DNA of 64,000 bases, taken from contig OY855906.1 in the NCBI GenBank assembly GCA_963693305.1, positions 26,796,289-26,860,288 on the forward strand, in the 5' to 3' direction. Positions 54,081 to 64,000 of the stretch are shown in pieces. The notes beneath the pieces were generated by a model, which saw nothing but the letters and a program-made list of their open reading frames with translations, searched no databases and had not been told where the DNA came from. This stretch comes from Meandrina meandrites. Lineage: Eukaryota > Cnidaria > Anthozoa > Scleractinia > Meandrinidae. How positions within the stretch are numbered: position 1 is the first letter of the stretch; each line of letters starts with the position of its first letter. A program made the position numbers and the translations under genes.

Positions 54081-57000
54081 TGATTGACTGGCGGAAAAAC
54101 GGACACAAACACACTACAAACACGGGCTTGGCAGACAGATCGACAGATCGACAGGGAATCGCTTCAGTGCTACATTATCAGTATGGAAGCTTTGGAGTGG
54201 AATATCAGACGGAAATCAAGCAGGAAAAAGTTGAAAAACGTTGCTGGATCTCCCTCACCCATATCCGCCAGTGCAAGAAGAATCAAAATGTTTCGCTCCG
54301 CTTGGAATCTGTAGGAAAATAAATGAAAAAAAAAACAACAGCAACTGGTTAGGAAATATATTTTAGATCTATATAAAGAAGCGTCGCGACTAAATTTAGA
54401 CCTAATTTTATTTGAAATTCAATATTATTTTGTTAACAACAGTTTACCTCATTTTCCTTCTTAAAATAAAGTCGCTTACTTACTGAGTTACTTACTTGCT
54501 TACAACAGAGAATGTAAGGCTAACTACACTCTTACCTTGTAAAACACAGAAAATGTCGACGAGGGCTTCAAAACATCAACTCTGAAAGCTCCTGTGACAA
54601 AATGAAAAGCGCAGGACCAAGACATTAAGCCAAACTGAACTCGCTTTTGCATTTTAACTGACTTTGCAACCTGACAGAGCCATTTAGATACCCGGGCGTA
54701 GTGTAGACGTATTTGTGAGGGATTAATGGACACTAAAACGAGAATATAGTAACGCAACTTAGCTTTATATAGTAAACTGTAAACGGGAATGTGTTGACAA
54801 GACTCGGCACGCTAGGAGAACATCTCGCTTGACTGAGTTCCATGTGCTCTGTCGCGTGACATTGCTTTCGTTTCCCATGATTCCACTACAGTAGTTGAGA
54901 GGGAATGGGCGGTGGGTGCTGCCGCCGTAAGTTTAAGGTAGGTGTTTGTCGCAAACGTTTTCAAACTCTGGCGCCCTGTTCAACGATTGATTGATACCCT
55001 TTTCATCGCTTTAGAGTCTAATATAATACTGGTATGCATTCATGAGCTTCTCTTCGGGCCAATAGAAATGGACCGTATTAACAAAATGTCCGTATGGCGG
55101 GTTCTACTGGTGAGATGGCAAGTAAATTCTCTAGCTAGCAATTTAGCAAGAAGACATTCCTCATACCATCGTAGGTTGACGCAATCCACTGAATAACTTC
55201 GTCTTTCATCTTTCGATCCGGTGAGATGACCACATCTTCGTACGGCACACATACGCTCGAATTGAAACAGTTGTTCTCTTCTTTCATGAGATGATGTCTA
55301 TTGGAAGAACTGACACTTACAACCAGAGTCCAGCCTCCTCCTGCATAAGAAACGGCGTTAAATTCAGGACTTTTACTAGATTTTAGTACATCAAAGTTTC
55401 CTAAGGTGGAGGCTCCGCTACGTGATCCAAAAGAAACACTTTTGTATACCGTCCTTAAAAATGGTAGCCCTTTCACATGCTAGAGTAGAAATACATACTG
55501 TACTTCATCACTTTATTACGTTTCCATTTGACTAACTCCTTAAAATACTTAGATGAGCCTGGCTAGAGAAATTTAGAAAGGACCTTTTACTACCTAGGTG
55601 ACAGTTTTCCTCAACTCTTTTTGTATACTTCAACTATTAAAATTCCCTACACATTAATATGCCTCTAGCCTGAAAAAGGTACTCCATCTGGTCGAAACCT
55701 ACACCTATATAGTCCACTATAGGAATTACACTCTCCCCCCTGGGCTAGAAGTAGTGTGGGAGTTTCTCCATGGAAATCGTAGTTGACACCCCAGCATTTT
55801 TTCCGATTTACCCCTGAGGCACTGTGGCAGTGAGATTAAATTGCCGCACCCAGGAACATAAGACAACAACGCTGGCTGGCACTCAAACCAGAAGCTTTTT
55901 GGTTTTGGTCTAAACCTCACGAAATTCTCAACCGTTAGGCCTTCGTGCCAAATATGGAATATCAAATAACGCAAATTACTTTATCAGTATTCAAGGTCAT
56001 CAAACTCAATTAAACAAATCATACCATGATTGTCCATGTCACAATAGACCTGTACCATTTTGTCTTTCAGTGTTATCCAGTAATTACCACTTTTTGCTTC
56101 TTTAAGGGCATTCTTTATTTCAGCACACGAGCGATACTGTAAAATAGAAACAACGAGAAAAAGACATTTAAGCGTTTACTCCAATGATTTTGCACCTTTT
56201 CAACCTCTTCTGTGAGCCCATATTGTCCGGCTTTTTTCCAACATGAATTCTATCATTTAAAGTGCTGTTTTTTCAAACAACATTGTGCCTTTAGGGTTGT
56301 GATATAAGGAGCCTAAGCCATGCAGGCAAAAACCGAACAATTAAAGGGGCACCGTCAACCAGTATCGTTTGCGAGACTCTGTTATAATTATTATTATTAT
56401 AAACACGGCATTATAAACACAACATGCAGTATGATTAAAGTTATCCACTTCACAAAGATCCGTAATCGTTAAGATCCTAGGTAATCTAACCTGGGTAGTC
56501 TGGTCAGGGTAGTCACTGTACGCATGCCAATTTGAAGCAGGTCCATAATCGGATGGGTGTGTCGATCGATCGGCGTCGTTCAATTCACAGGACAAGGCAG
56601 CAAAATGGAAGTTGATGCTTTTACATCGTGGCTCGTTGGCACATTTGACTAAGCAGTCGCCAATATCAGCTGTATTTCCGCTTGATATCACGTGACCCTT
56701 CAGGTAACGTCCGCTTGATGATTGTGCTCCAGGCCTGCATTGCTGACCAGCGGCCGGAAGAACAAATGCGGCCAGCAACAACAGCAAACGATTCATGATG
56801 AGTTGAGAATGCAACTTCCCGCTAAAATAAAGAAACCAAGTAACAGTTCCTCAATGATAGTTATTTGCTGACCATTAAAGAAAACGCGAGCTGTGAAGCG
56901 ACCAAAAATTGCAAGTTCATCGACAGAACACAGCTCAATCATTGAAGAAACTCATTCACATTGTCACTGCGACATACTGCGAAAAATAAAACTGCTGTTA

Positions 57001-57384
57001 ACTGCATTTCACTCTTTTAAATGCAAAACGTTTATTCATCAAGCGGTTTCGAAAAAATTATCACATTTCTAGGGATAGACCTAATTATATACACAATTTT
57101 AAGTGGCAGAAAACTACTATGAGATGAAACTGCATTCCCAAAGCGCGTCGTTTTCTTTAGATCTTACTCAATTATCTCTATAGTATGTTTTTAATTGTAT
57201 TTAATATAAACCCTAAAACTTCATGCCCAAAAATTTCAATAACGCTCTCGTGGAATTTGTTTAAGAATTTAATAGCTCCCTTTGAGTGATTTCGAAAAAA
57301 ATATCCTGGTGCCGAGGAATAGGAACAAAAGCGATAAAGATAATGACGTCATTACGTTGCTATGAAAGCTCCGATGTAACACTG
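53926..57384. repeat. Segmental duplication, copy B
   Basis: Direct copy of 1-3664 with the same gene in the same orientation. It lacks the 87-bp MITE and the two G-tracts of copy A. The 3' boundary is at about 57384; the Gypsy element begins 78 bases further on. Confidence 0.93.
54259..56796 (-). CDS. Secreted PAN plus fibrinogen-like domain protein, copy B (open)
   Basis: Exons 56796-56491, 56136-56025, 55340-55167, 54591-54536 and 54308-54259, all GT-AG, phases 0, 1, 1, 0; total 698 coding bases so far. The start is the ATG at 56796 (signal peptide MNRLLLLLAAFVLPAAG). PAN/apple domain with Cys pattern CRPG...GDCLVKCANEPRC...CEL (about 20-98), then SCAEIKNALKEAKSGNYWIT, VYCDMDNHGGGWTLV, PYEDVVISPDRKMKDEVIQW, GAFRVDVLKPSS and IPSGAKHFDSSCTGG. 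The domain order resembles coral skeletal organic matrix protein 5-type and other cnidarian fibrinogen-like secreted lectins; a role in extracellular matrix or sugar recognition is inference. Exon 2 is open (TGG at the position of copy A's TGA). The 3' end is uncertain; see candidates at 52741-53262. Confidence 0.8.
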
Positions 57385-57461
57385 GTCATAACAAATTTCT
57401 ATCTTTATCTAATTCAGCTGCTGTGATCGTTTTTTCATAGCATTGCTGCAATGTTTAATTC
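57385..57461. other. Short unique junction between duplication and Gypsy LTR
   Basis: 77 bases with no counterpart in copy A; the last five (AATTC, 57457-57461) are the target duplication of the Gypsy element. Confidence 0.7.
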
Positions 57462-57603
57462 TGTAATATTCTAGAGGCAATAAACCAGCCAAAAATCGAG
57501 AACGCAACTCTAATTAATTCAAGCGACTGACAACGTGTTTCATCGCAACTGAGCTACCGGAAAACTACTGGAGGAGTGGTTACACAGCTCACAACATTCC
57601 ACA
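57462..57603 (-). repeat. Gypsy 3' LTR
   Basis: 142 bases, matching 61556-61685 with several differences and an extra 12 or so bases near 57572-57590. Unusually short for a Gypsy LTR. Differences between LTRs imply an old insertion. Confidence 0.85.
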
Positions 57604-57619
57604 CTCCCCCACTAAGTCA

Positions 57620-58165
57620 TGAAAACTAGTACAATAAATCAACAACAAAACTTAAGACAATGAACTGCAAGGCTGACACTACGTAGAAATGAAAAACCTT
57701 AACGGGACAACGACATGATAGAGTCCAAACTGAAAGTCAAAAATGCCAACTCTGGACAGCTGTTTCGACCTGATTGGGTCTCATCAGCAGGGTGTATGCC
57801 GCACAGAATAGAACAACTAGCGTGAAGACAGTTGTCTATAAAGTGCTCGCTGGTAATGACGATCCGAATGGGCTCAAATTCGAAAGCCCGCCCATTGACA
57901 ACAGCTGCGTGACTATTACTCAATAGGTCGTTGTCTCGATAAGGAAAGTGAGGATAGACAGGACTATCCTTACACTGAAAACATGGACAAAACCATGAGA
58001 AAACAACACTGTGAACATGGCCAAAACCATGTGAAAACAGTGAAAATGTACAGCATATCGATCTGAAAAGATCTACGGTCCAAATAAAACTGAAAATGAC
58101 AACTGAAAGCAAGGGACCGCGGACGAAAATGCTGCTGGTGTACGTAGCTCCTACGTACACTCGTG
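57620..58165 (-). other. Foreign segment inside the Gypsy element
   Basis: After integrase residues ending in KMSGG, the continuing frame (to 57699) has no similarity to integrase C-termini or chromodomains. On minus the segment begins near a perfect small hairpin gtgtacgtaggagctacgta cac (58149-58127), has an approximate 37-base direct repeat (catggttttggccatgtt / catggttttgtccatgtt) at 57970-58035, and ends with a hammerhead core. Probably an insertion or template-switch capture of a Penelope- or retrozyme-like repeat. Confidence 0.55.
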
Positions 58166-59140
58166 AAACTCGTGTCTCCACACTTCCTCCACTCATCTTC
58201 TTCATTCCTTCCTTGAAAGTTTGTACCGCTCTCTCAGCCAGTCTGTTAGACGCTGGGTGGTAGAGTGCTGTTCTGATGTGACGGATCCTGTTCTGTTTGC
58301 TCGCGAAGTTGCTGCCATTATCAGTGACGACATTTTCCGGTAGGCCGTGTGTCGCGAAAGCGATTCTCAACTTCTCAATGGTAGCACTTGAAGTTGACGT
58401 ATTCATTGGAAACGACTCCATCCACTTGGAGTTGGCATCCATCACAATAAGAAACATTTTTCCAAGGAACGGACCCGCGTAGTCTAGGTGGAGTCGAAGC
58501 CAGGGTTTATGAGGCCATTCCCAGGGATGTAAAGGGCCCTCTGGCGGTGACTTCCTGTTTTCCTGGCAGGGACTGCACTGGTGAACCTCTGCTCTAAGTC
58601 TGCATCCGTTTTTGGCCACCATACATAACTTCTCGCCAACGCCTTCATACGGCAAATTCCAGGGTGTGTCTCGTGTAACTCTTCTACCACTCTTGCTCTT
58701 TCTTTAGGGGGGACCACTACTTGATTGCCCCACAGCAAACATCCATCTTGAACACTTAATTCATCTTTCCTAGTAAAGTAGGGCTTCAATGCTTCATCTG
58801 AATTGTGATTAGGCCAACCATGCTGAACGAACTTGATTACTTGTGACAGTATTGGATCACATCTGGTTCCGGTTCTGATCTCATTCACACTCACTGGTGT
58901 CGAATTGAGGATTTCCATTGCAAACACAGTTTCTGTAGGCAAAGGTGTAGTTGGAGGACTAACCGGCAAGGGTAGTTGGTTGAGGGCATCAGCATTGGCA
59001 TGTTCTGGTCCTGGTTTGTACTCGATGGGGTAGTTGTATGCAGCTAGAGTCAAGGCCCAACGCTGAATTCTAGCTGCTGCCATAGGGGGTGTGGCCTTCT
59101 TCTCATTGAACAATGATTCCAATGGTTTGTGATCAGTCAC
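57699..59140 (-). pseudogene. Gypsy RNase H end and integrase, broken
   Basis: The 59140-58484 frame starts inside RNase H (TDHKPLESLF), then a linker and the integrase zinc-binding HETHPGICRMKALARSYVWW; a frameshift follows near 58560-58655. The second frame (58655 down) supplies HQCSPCQENR, the catalytic LDYAGPF, TDNGSNFAS and the glutamate-bearing RLAERAVQTFKEGMKK. The rest of that frame, below about 58165, is foreign. The enzyme would join element DNA to the host. Confidence 0.85.
57738..57800 (-). ncRNA. Hammerhead ribozyme, minimal type I-like
   Basis: Minus strand: CTGATGA (57787-57781), stem II GACC-caatca-GGTC (57780-57767, four perfect pairs), GAAA (57766-57763), then CAGCTG forming a two-pair stem III with a two-base loop, and the cleavage triplet GTC (57757-57755). 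Flanking CTG and CAG start stem I. All conserved core bases are present. Such minimal stem III hammerheads are known from Penelope-like elements. An alternative type III fold could use GACAACTGTC upstream (about 57833-57824). Activity is inferred, not shown. Confidence 0.65.
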
Positions 59141-59167
59141 TCGACTAAACTGTCTGCCATAAATGTA

Positions 59168-60444
59168 CTAGTGAAATTTCTTCACACCAAATACCAGGGA
59201 AAGTGCTTCTCTCTCAAGACTGGAGTAATTTCTTTCTGCATTGGACAGTGTCCTGGAAGCATATGCGATTGGATGTTCTGAGCCATCATCTATTCGATGC
59301 GAGAGAACAGCTCCCAATCCATATTGTGATGCATCGCAAGCCAAGGTTAACTTCTTCTGACTATCATAATGAACAAGGAGTCTAGAGGACTTCAGGAAAT
59401 CCTTAGACTTCTGGAAAGCCTGCATCTGCTCTTTACCCCAATGCCAGCGGGTCTCTTTACGTAGTAACTCATGCAATGGAGCCAACGCGCTCGACAGGTT
59501 AGGCAGGAATTTCTGGTAGTAGTTAATCATGCCTAGATACGATTAGAGTTCCGACACATTCTTGGGCGCTGGTGCATTGGTGATCGCTTCGATCTTGTCA
59601 TCCAGCGGTTGAATACCTTCTTTGCTGACCTTGTGACCCAGGTAGGTTACTTGAGGTTTCATGAACACACACTTGTTTTTCCGAAGTCGTAAGCCAGCAG
59701 TTGCTAGTCGTTTGAAGACTTCTTCCAGGTTGTTAAGTGATCTCCATCGCAGGCTCCAGACACTAGGATATCATCCACCCGGATGATTACATAAGGAATG
59801 TTCTGCAGTAGATTCTCCATGTTTCGCTGAAATATTCCTGGTGCTGACGATATCCCATAGGGTAGGCGGTTGTACTGGAACAACCCCTTGTGTGTGTTAA
59901 TGGTGGTGTACTGTTTAGATTCGTCATCCAGACGTAGCTGCTGGTACGCTTGGCTCATGTCCAATTTCGTGAATTTTCCACCTCCTCCTAGTGTTGCCAG
60001 GAGGTCTTCAACCTTTGGGATAGGATAACTGTCCAGCTTTGATACTTGATTGACGGTTGTTTTGTAGTCTCCGTAGATGCGAATTGAGTCATCTGATTTC
60101 AGGATAGGTACAATGGGAGTCGCCCATTCCGAGAATTGAACAGATTCAATCGTTCCCTCATCTTGTAGCCTCTTGAGTTCGGCCTCAATCTTCCCTGTCA
60201 TAGCATATGGCACTGGTCTTGCCTTCAATAATTTTGGTTGTGCCTCCTGATTTCGCCTTTGGGCCCTTGAAGGTCCCAACACTTCTGAGTACCGGTCAAC
60301 CAATTTTTCGAGTGAAGACTCTTGGTTGTTTTTGACAACTTGCATTTTGAACAACTCCTTCCAGTTGAGTGACAGAACTCTCAACCAGTCCCTTCCCAGT
60401 AAGTTAGGCCCAGATCCTTCCACCACGAGTATTTGCAGTTCCAC
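59168..60444 (-). pseudogene. Gypsy reverse transcriptase and RNase H, broken
   Basis: 60444-59704: NLLGRDWL, the hinge RPVPYAMTGKIEAEL, EWATPIVPILKSD, KLDMSQAYQQL, LFQYNRLPYGISSAPGIFQR, and the catalytic box as VIIRVDDILVSG, where family members usually have Tyr or Phe before the first variable residue (Y-D-D-type); here Arg precedes VDD. A frameshift follows, and a TAA interrupts near 59551 before the MINYYQKFLPN block. 59530-59168 holds RNase H motifs LACDASQYGLGAVLS and SLEREALSLVFGVKKF, then a TAG. Not functional. Confidence 0.85.
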
Positions 60445-60899
60445 TTCTTGTTTCTCGTATACTTCACAATAACATTCAAAGTTCCTATGACCTTGACTAA
60501 ATCACCTGTGTACGTTCGGAGCTTCACTTTAGCAGTTTCCAATAGCTTTCGGTTCTTCACCAGATTCCCTTCAATGATTCTCTTGTAGGTTTCTTCGTTG
60601 CTGATCGTAGCAGCGGCGCCAGTGTCCACTCCCATGCTCATATGAACTCCGTTAAGCTGTAGCTCAACTCGATACAGTTCTCTCTCCGTGGCGGTTATGT
60701 GAAACATCGTGTATTCTTCGCATTGTTCCTCACCCGACTCGCCTGTTGCCTCCAGATGATGTGTGTTTCCAAATTTGCCGCTCTTTCGAAACTCCGGTTT
60801 ACGCTTACCGAGACATTGGCTTGCTTTGTGACCCTTCTTGCGACATTTGTAGCACGTCTTTATATCTGCACTTATCGGGATCGTGGAATCTTCCTCCAC
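60381..60899 (-). pseudogene. Gypsy second zinc knuckle and aspartic protease
   Basis: Frame from about 60899: zinc knuckle CYKCRKKGHKASQC, then the protease active site MGVDTGAAATISNEE. It overlaps the Gag frame by about 95 bases; the overlap looks like a decay frameshift between the two zinc knuckles rather than a programmed site, although I cannot exclude the latter. Confidence 0.8.
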
Positions 60900-61530
60900 A
60901 ACGATAACATTCTTTTGCCGACTTTCTCGGATCCCTTGGTGGCTGTTTCGGTGGGTCTTGGGTTACGCGGTTAACTTGCGATTCTTCGGGTTTCTCACTC
61001 AGATTTCCAGCAATCAGATCACGTGTATTCCTGTCGGCAGTTTCCATCGCGCTAGCTAATTCCATCGCCTTCTTGAACTCTAGTTGACTTTCAGCAAGCA
61101 ATCTGCGCTGTATCCGTTCGTCGTTCAATCCGCAAACCAGTCGATCACGCAGCATTTTCTCCAGTTGATCGCCAAATTCGCAGTGCTCCGATAAATTCCT
61201 CAGTTCAGCGACATACTGTTGTATTGTTTCTCCTGGCTGACGAAAGCGGCTGTTAAACTTGAAGCGATACACGATAGACGATGGTCTAGGATTCAAATGA
61301 TTCTTAACCAGATTACCCAGCTCTACGAACGACTTGTCGGTAGGCTTCCTTGGATTAACCAAATTCCTGACGAGTTTGTAAGTTTTCGTTCCACACACAC
61401 TGAGCAGAACCGCCCGTTTCTCGTTGTTGTCCGTAATCTCATTTGCCGCGAAATACTGCTCGAGCCGTTCGGTGTACTCAATCCAGCTGTCGTTCTCGTT
61501 GTATTCCTCGATTTTCCCGATCAATGCCAT
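60805..61530 (-). pseudogene. Gypsy Gag with zinc knuckle
   Basis: ATG at 61530, 26 bases after the 5' LTR. 241 codons with a retrotransposon Gag capsid-like region (WIEYTERLEQYFAANEI, FNSRFRQPGETIQQYVAELR, LRDRLVCGLNDERIQRRLLA) and the CX2CX4HX4C knuckle CYRCGGRFHDPDKC near residue 210. The frame is open but ends out of phase with the second knuckle, so Gag is probably truncated by one small indel. Confidence 0.85.
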
Positions 61531-61555
61531 GGTTTTGTCCGTGCCTCGTCGCTAG

Positions 61556-61685
61556 TGTAATATTCTAGAGCCAATAAACCAGTCAAAACTCGAGAACGCA
61601 ACTCTATTCAATTCAAGCGACTGACAACGTGTGTCATCGCAACTGAGCTCCCGGAAAACTACTGGACATTCTACAACATTCTACA
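61556..61685 (-). repeat. Gypsy 5' LTR
   Basis: 130 bases, TGTAATATTCTAGAGCCAAT ... CATTCTACA on plus, followed by the AATTC duplication. As the 5' LTR on minus it should hold the promoter; none is recognisable by eye. Confidence 0.85.
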
Positions 61686-61690
61686 AATTC

Positions 61691-64000
61691 TCAAACTTGA
61701 TCGGTGTTGGAACTAAAAAATCCAGTCGAGCCACCTTAACACCCCCAAATCTACCAAAGCAACCACTAGCCGGATCGATTACCAGCGTTTGGAACCGCGC
61801 TATTTGAAGTTAACCTTTCCAGTGTATGAAAATTGCTAGTGATTTTTTTGGAAGTCTATATATTGTCATTCGAAACTCGAAAATTCGAAATTTTCATTGG
61901 AAATGTGCCATTCAATTCCCTTCGTTGTTAATATTTGAACTGGTTTTGCTCTGTAAAAAAGTTGTCTTTTCATCCTATTTTAAACGTTGTTGCAAAAGGT
62001 AGCCTGCACGCCCCATTTCACAAGAAGTTGCCAAAGAAGCACAACAATTTTAGTTGATATAAAAGAAGTTAGTTAAAAATTGGCCCAATCACCCAGTATC
62101 TGCCAATTTAAGTATGAAGGATTTCTCTGGTCGTGTTTCTGTTAAGTTCTTTTTTTCTTAAAACAACAGCTGCAATATATTTTCTATAGACATGAACAAG
62201 CCTAGGCAGGCTTGCAAGGCAAAACAAGGCAAAACAGTACACAGGTCATAGTCAGGAAGAAAAACTGATCCAATGTGTGTTGAATTTATAGTCGAAAACG
62301 TTTTGATTTTACACGATTTAAGTCTTGGACATTTTCGACAAAAAGTCTACATACCTCATTATTTTCTGCGTATATATAAAAAAAATATCTTCTGCAGTAT
62401 AAACGGTAATGCAGAGCTTCAGCCATGCTCTGTTAAGCTCTGTCTGCTCTAGCAAAACATCTGCATAACTACCATGAGTTCTGTATGACTATTCAAACAA
62501 AAAGCCAACAAAGCAATTTCTTTTCCAAACCCAATATTAGAGTGCGTAGGAAATTAATAATTTATTTGTTAAGGCCAAATGAGAAGTAAAGCATTAGAAG
62601 ATTCTCTATCTTAAAAGCTTTAGTCTACTACTATTTAAAATATATCATCTGTATTTTTGACCAAATCGAAAGGCCTTTATCATATCAAACTTAGCCTATT
62701 GTTATGGTTTGAATTTTTCTGGCACAATGAAGCTTTTGTTGTCCATCCTTACGGATTTTCCTGTTCGGTGTCGCCAAATTACACTCGGGTTAAATCGGAT
62801 CCAGTCGGCACATTGCTGATGATGACATTTTTGTTCCTAACGGGGGCCTACTTGGGAAATCACAGACAGACTAACAAGTTTGAATAAAAAGTAAAGCAAG
62901 GTTTGATATTTAAAGCACCGGTTTGCATTTAAAGTAAGGCGAGGTTTGAATATAAAGTCAAGCTAGGCTTTATCTGCTTTATGTTCAAAGCGCGCCCGGG
63001 AAAGTGCGTCAGTTCAAATGTTTACAAGTTTGAATAAAAATACCATCCATTAAAATTGATGACATCGTACGTAATAGCAAAATAATAATGCGGCTGTGTT
63101 TGAAAGTGGAATTAAAATGAAAATTCGTCTCGACCAAGAGAAAATGAAGCTGGAATTAGAAGCTCATTTTTTCCTCTCATGCAGATTACAGTCAATCTTC
63201 TCCTGAAAAGTTACTGAATTAGAGTCCATAATGGATAATAAGTTGCGCACTAGTGAACCAGCTGGTTGATCCGTGTGCATTACGCACAGGCATTACTTAT
63301 ATATCTCGACACACCCTATCATGTTACTGATCGTTGTCAGTTCAAAAGTTACTACACTGAAGAGGACCGTTAAGTTAGAAAGGCTACGTTGTTTATTAAA
63401 ATCGTAGCTTTATGACGATTGAAGCCGACTGTGTCTGTAGACACCTGCAGGCTTAGACTTACATAACATACCCACGTGGAACTAGTAAAATGAAAATTCC
63501 TCACTTCGAACTTTCAAAGCCCACTTTCTTGCCTTACAAATGCAAACGTGTTTTTTCTTTTTTGTGCCGTTCTTTCGGTGTAAAGCGCCCCACTGAAGCA
63601 AGAATTCTATCATAAAAGAAGTTTAGTCTTTCATTGACACAATTGGTTACTATGGTGACAAAAAACGAGGAATTTCTTGAAACGAATAATATTGAGCATT
63701 TAGCCGCAGCTACTGTTTCCAGTAGCTGCTGACTGTTTCTGTTCAACCCTCCATAATAACAATTTTCAGCATTTTTTTAATTAAGGTAATAAGAGAGTAA
63801 CGGAGTCAATTTCCATTGACTTGGTACTTGGTACAACCGCTTAAGGACGTTCGCGCGAAAATTTTCTAGTCGATAGATTTTTCTAAAATTTTTACTGAGG
63901 ATGGATAATGAGTTACTTGTGTCAGAAATACAAAAAAAAGTGGGGGTCACCGACTTCGTTTCAGAGATAAAGTCTGTAGAAAACTACCCTGATTTTGAAA
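61691..64000. other. Right flank, no gene recognised
   Basis: AT-rich DNA with short frames (62657-62887, 63534-63746) lacking domains. Around 62880-62975 the phrase aaagtaaagcaaggtttgat recurs three times with changes. Otherwise I see nothing. Confidence 0.4.

Larger units (their letters stand above)
57462..61685 (-). mobile_element. Gypsy-type LTR retrotransposon, decayed
   Basis: Bounded by short LTRs, 57462-57603 and 61556-61685, that read TGTAATATTC ... ACA on plus, and by the 5-base target duplication AATTC (57457-57461, 61686-61690). Gene order on minus: Gag with zinc knuckles, protease, reverse transcriptase, RNase H, integrase; no envelope-like frame. A purine tract agtgggggag lies next to the 3' LTR (57613-57604 on minus). 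Several frameshifts and stops; the region after the integrase core is replaced by unrelated DNA. Confidence 0.92.

Noticed and set aside
57462..61685. Endogenous retrovirus
   Set aside because: No envelope-like frame between integrase and the 3' LTR; motifs and short LTRs fit a Gypsy retrotransposon.

Overview
This window looks like an intergenic-to-genic stretch of an animal nuclear genome, most likely an anthozoan cnidarian (a stony coral is the best guess). The guess rests on AT-rich DNA, spliced genes with GT-AG introns, a secreted PAN plus fibrinogen-like protein of the kind seen in coral skeletal matrix proteins, and a very diverse transposon load (L1/Tx1-like and RTE-like LINEs, a Penelope-like element, a Gypsy LTR element, Merlin, pogo/Tigger, PIF/Harbinger-like and Mutator-like MITEs, tRNA-derived SINE). 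No species can be named from the sequence alone.

Host genes. Two copies of a spliced minus-strand gene lie on a segmental duplication at the two ends of the window (copy A about 1-3664, copy B about 53926-57384). The protein has a signal peptide, a PAN/apple domain and a fibrinogen-like/intelectin-like start. Copy A carries a TGG-to-TGA nonsense codon in exon 2; copy B is open there. A second host gene on the plus strand (38642-45897) has four coding exons whose phases close exactly into a 256-residue protein of the cephalosporin-hydroxylase/rhamnosyl O-methyltransferase (CmcI-like) SAM-dependent family.

Mobile DNA, left to right. 4080-12235: a composite of repeat modules including a 2 kb inverted duplication (4561-7206 against 9704-11725), an RTE-like LINE fragment inserted in one arm only, a 217-bp tandem array hit by a Penelope-like fragment, and a CGTAAAG-rich segment. 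12791-22285: a foldback repeat split by a decayed L1-like LINE (12934-21757), itself split by a TA-flanked transposon (19397-21614), itself split by a palindromic element (20695-21393). 26391-28407: a complete Merlin transposon with 8-bp target duplication and an open DDE transposase. 29281-35948: another CGTAAAG element split by a nearly intact L1-like LINE (29728-35376) with a 13-bp target duplication. 36362-42480: SINE, MITEs and foldbacks, mostly in or before the first intron of the methyltransferase gene. 57462-61685: a decayed Gypsy element with 5-bp target duplication; its 3' part contains foreign sequence with a hammerhead-ribozyme core.

The rest (about 45.9-52.7 kb and 61.7-64 kb in particular) shows no convincing gene. 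Exon boundaries, empty-site comparisons and target duplications were read by eye; percentage identities are not computed.
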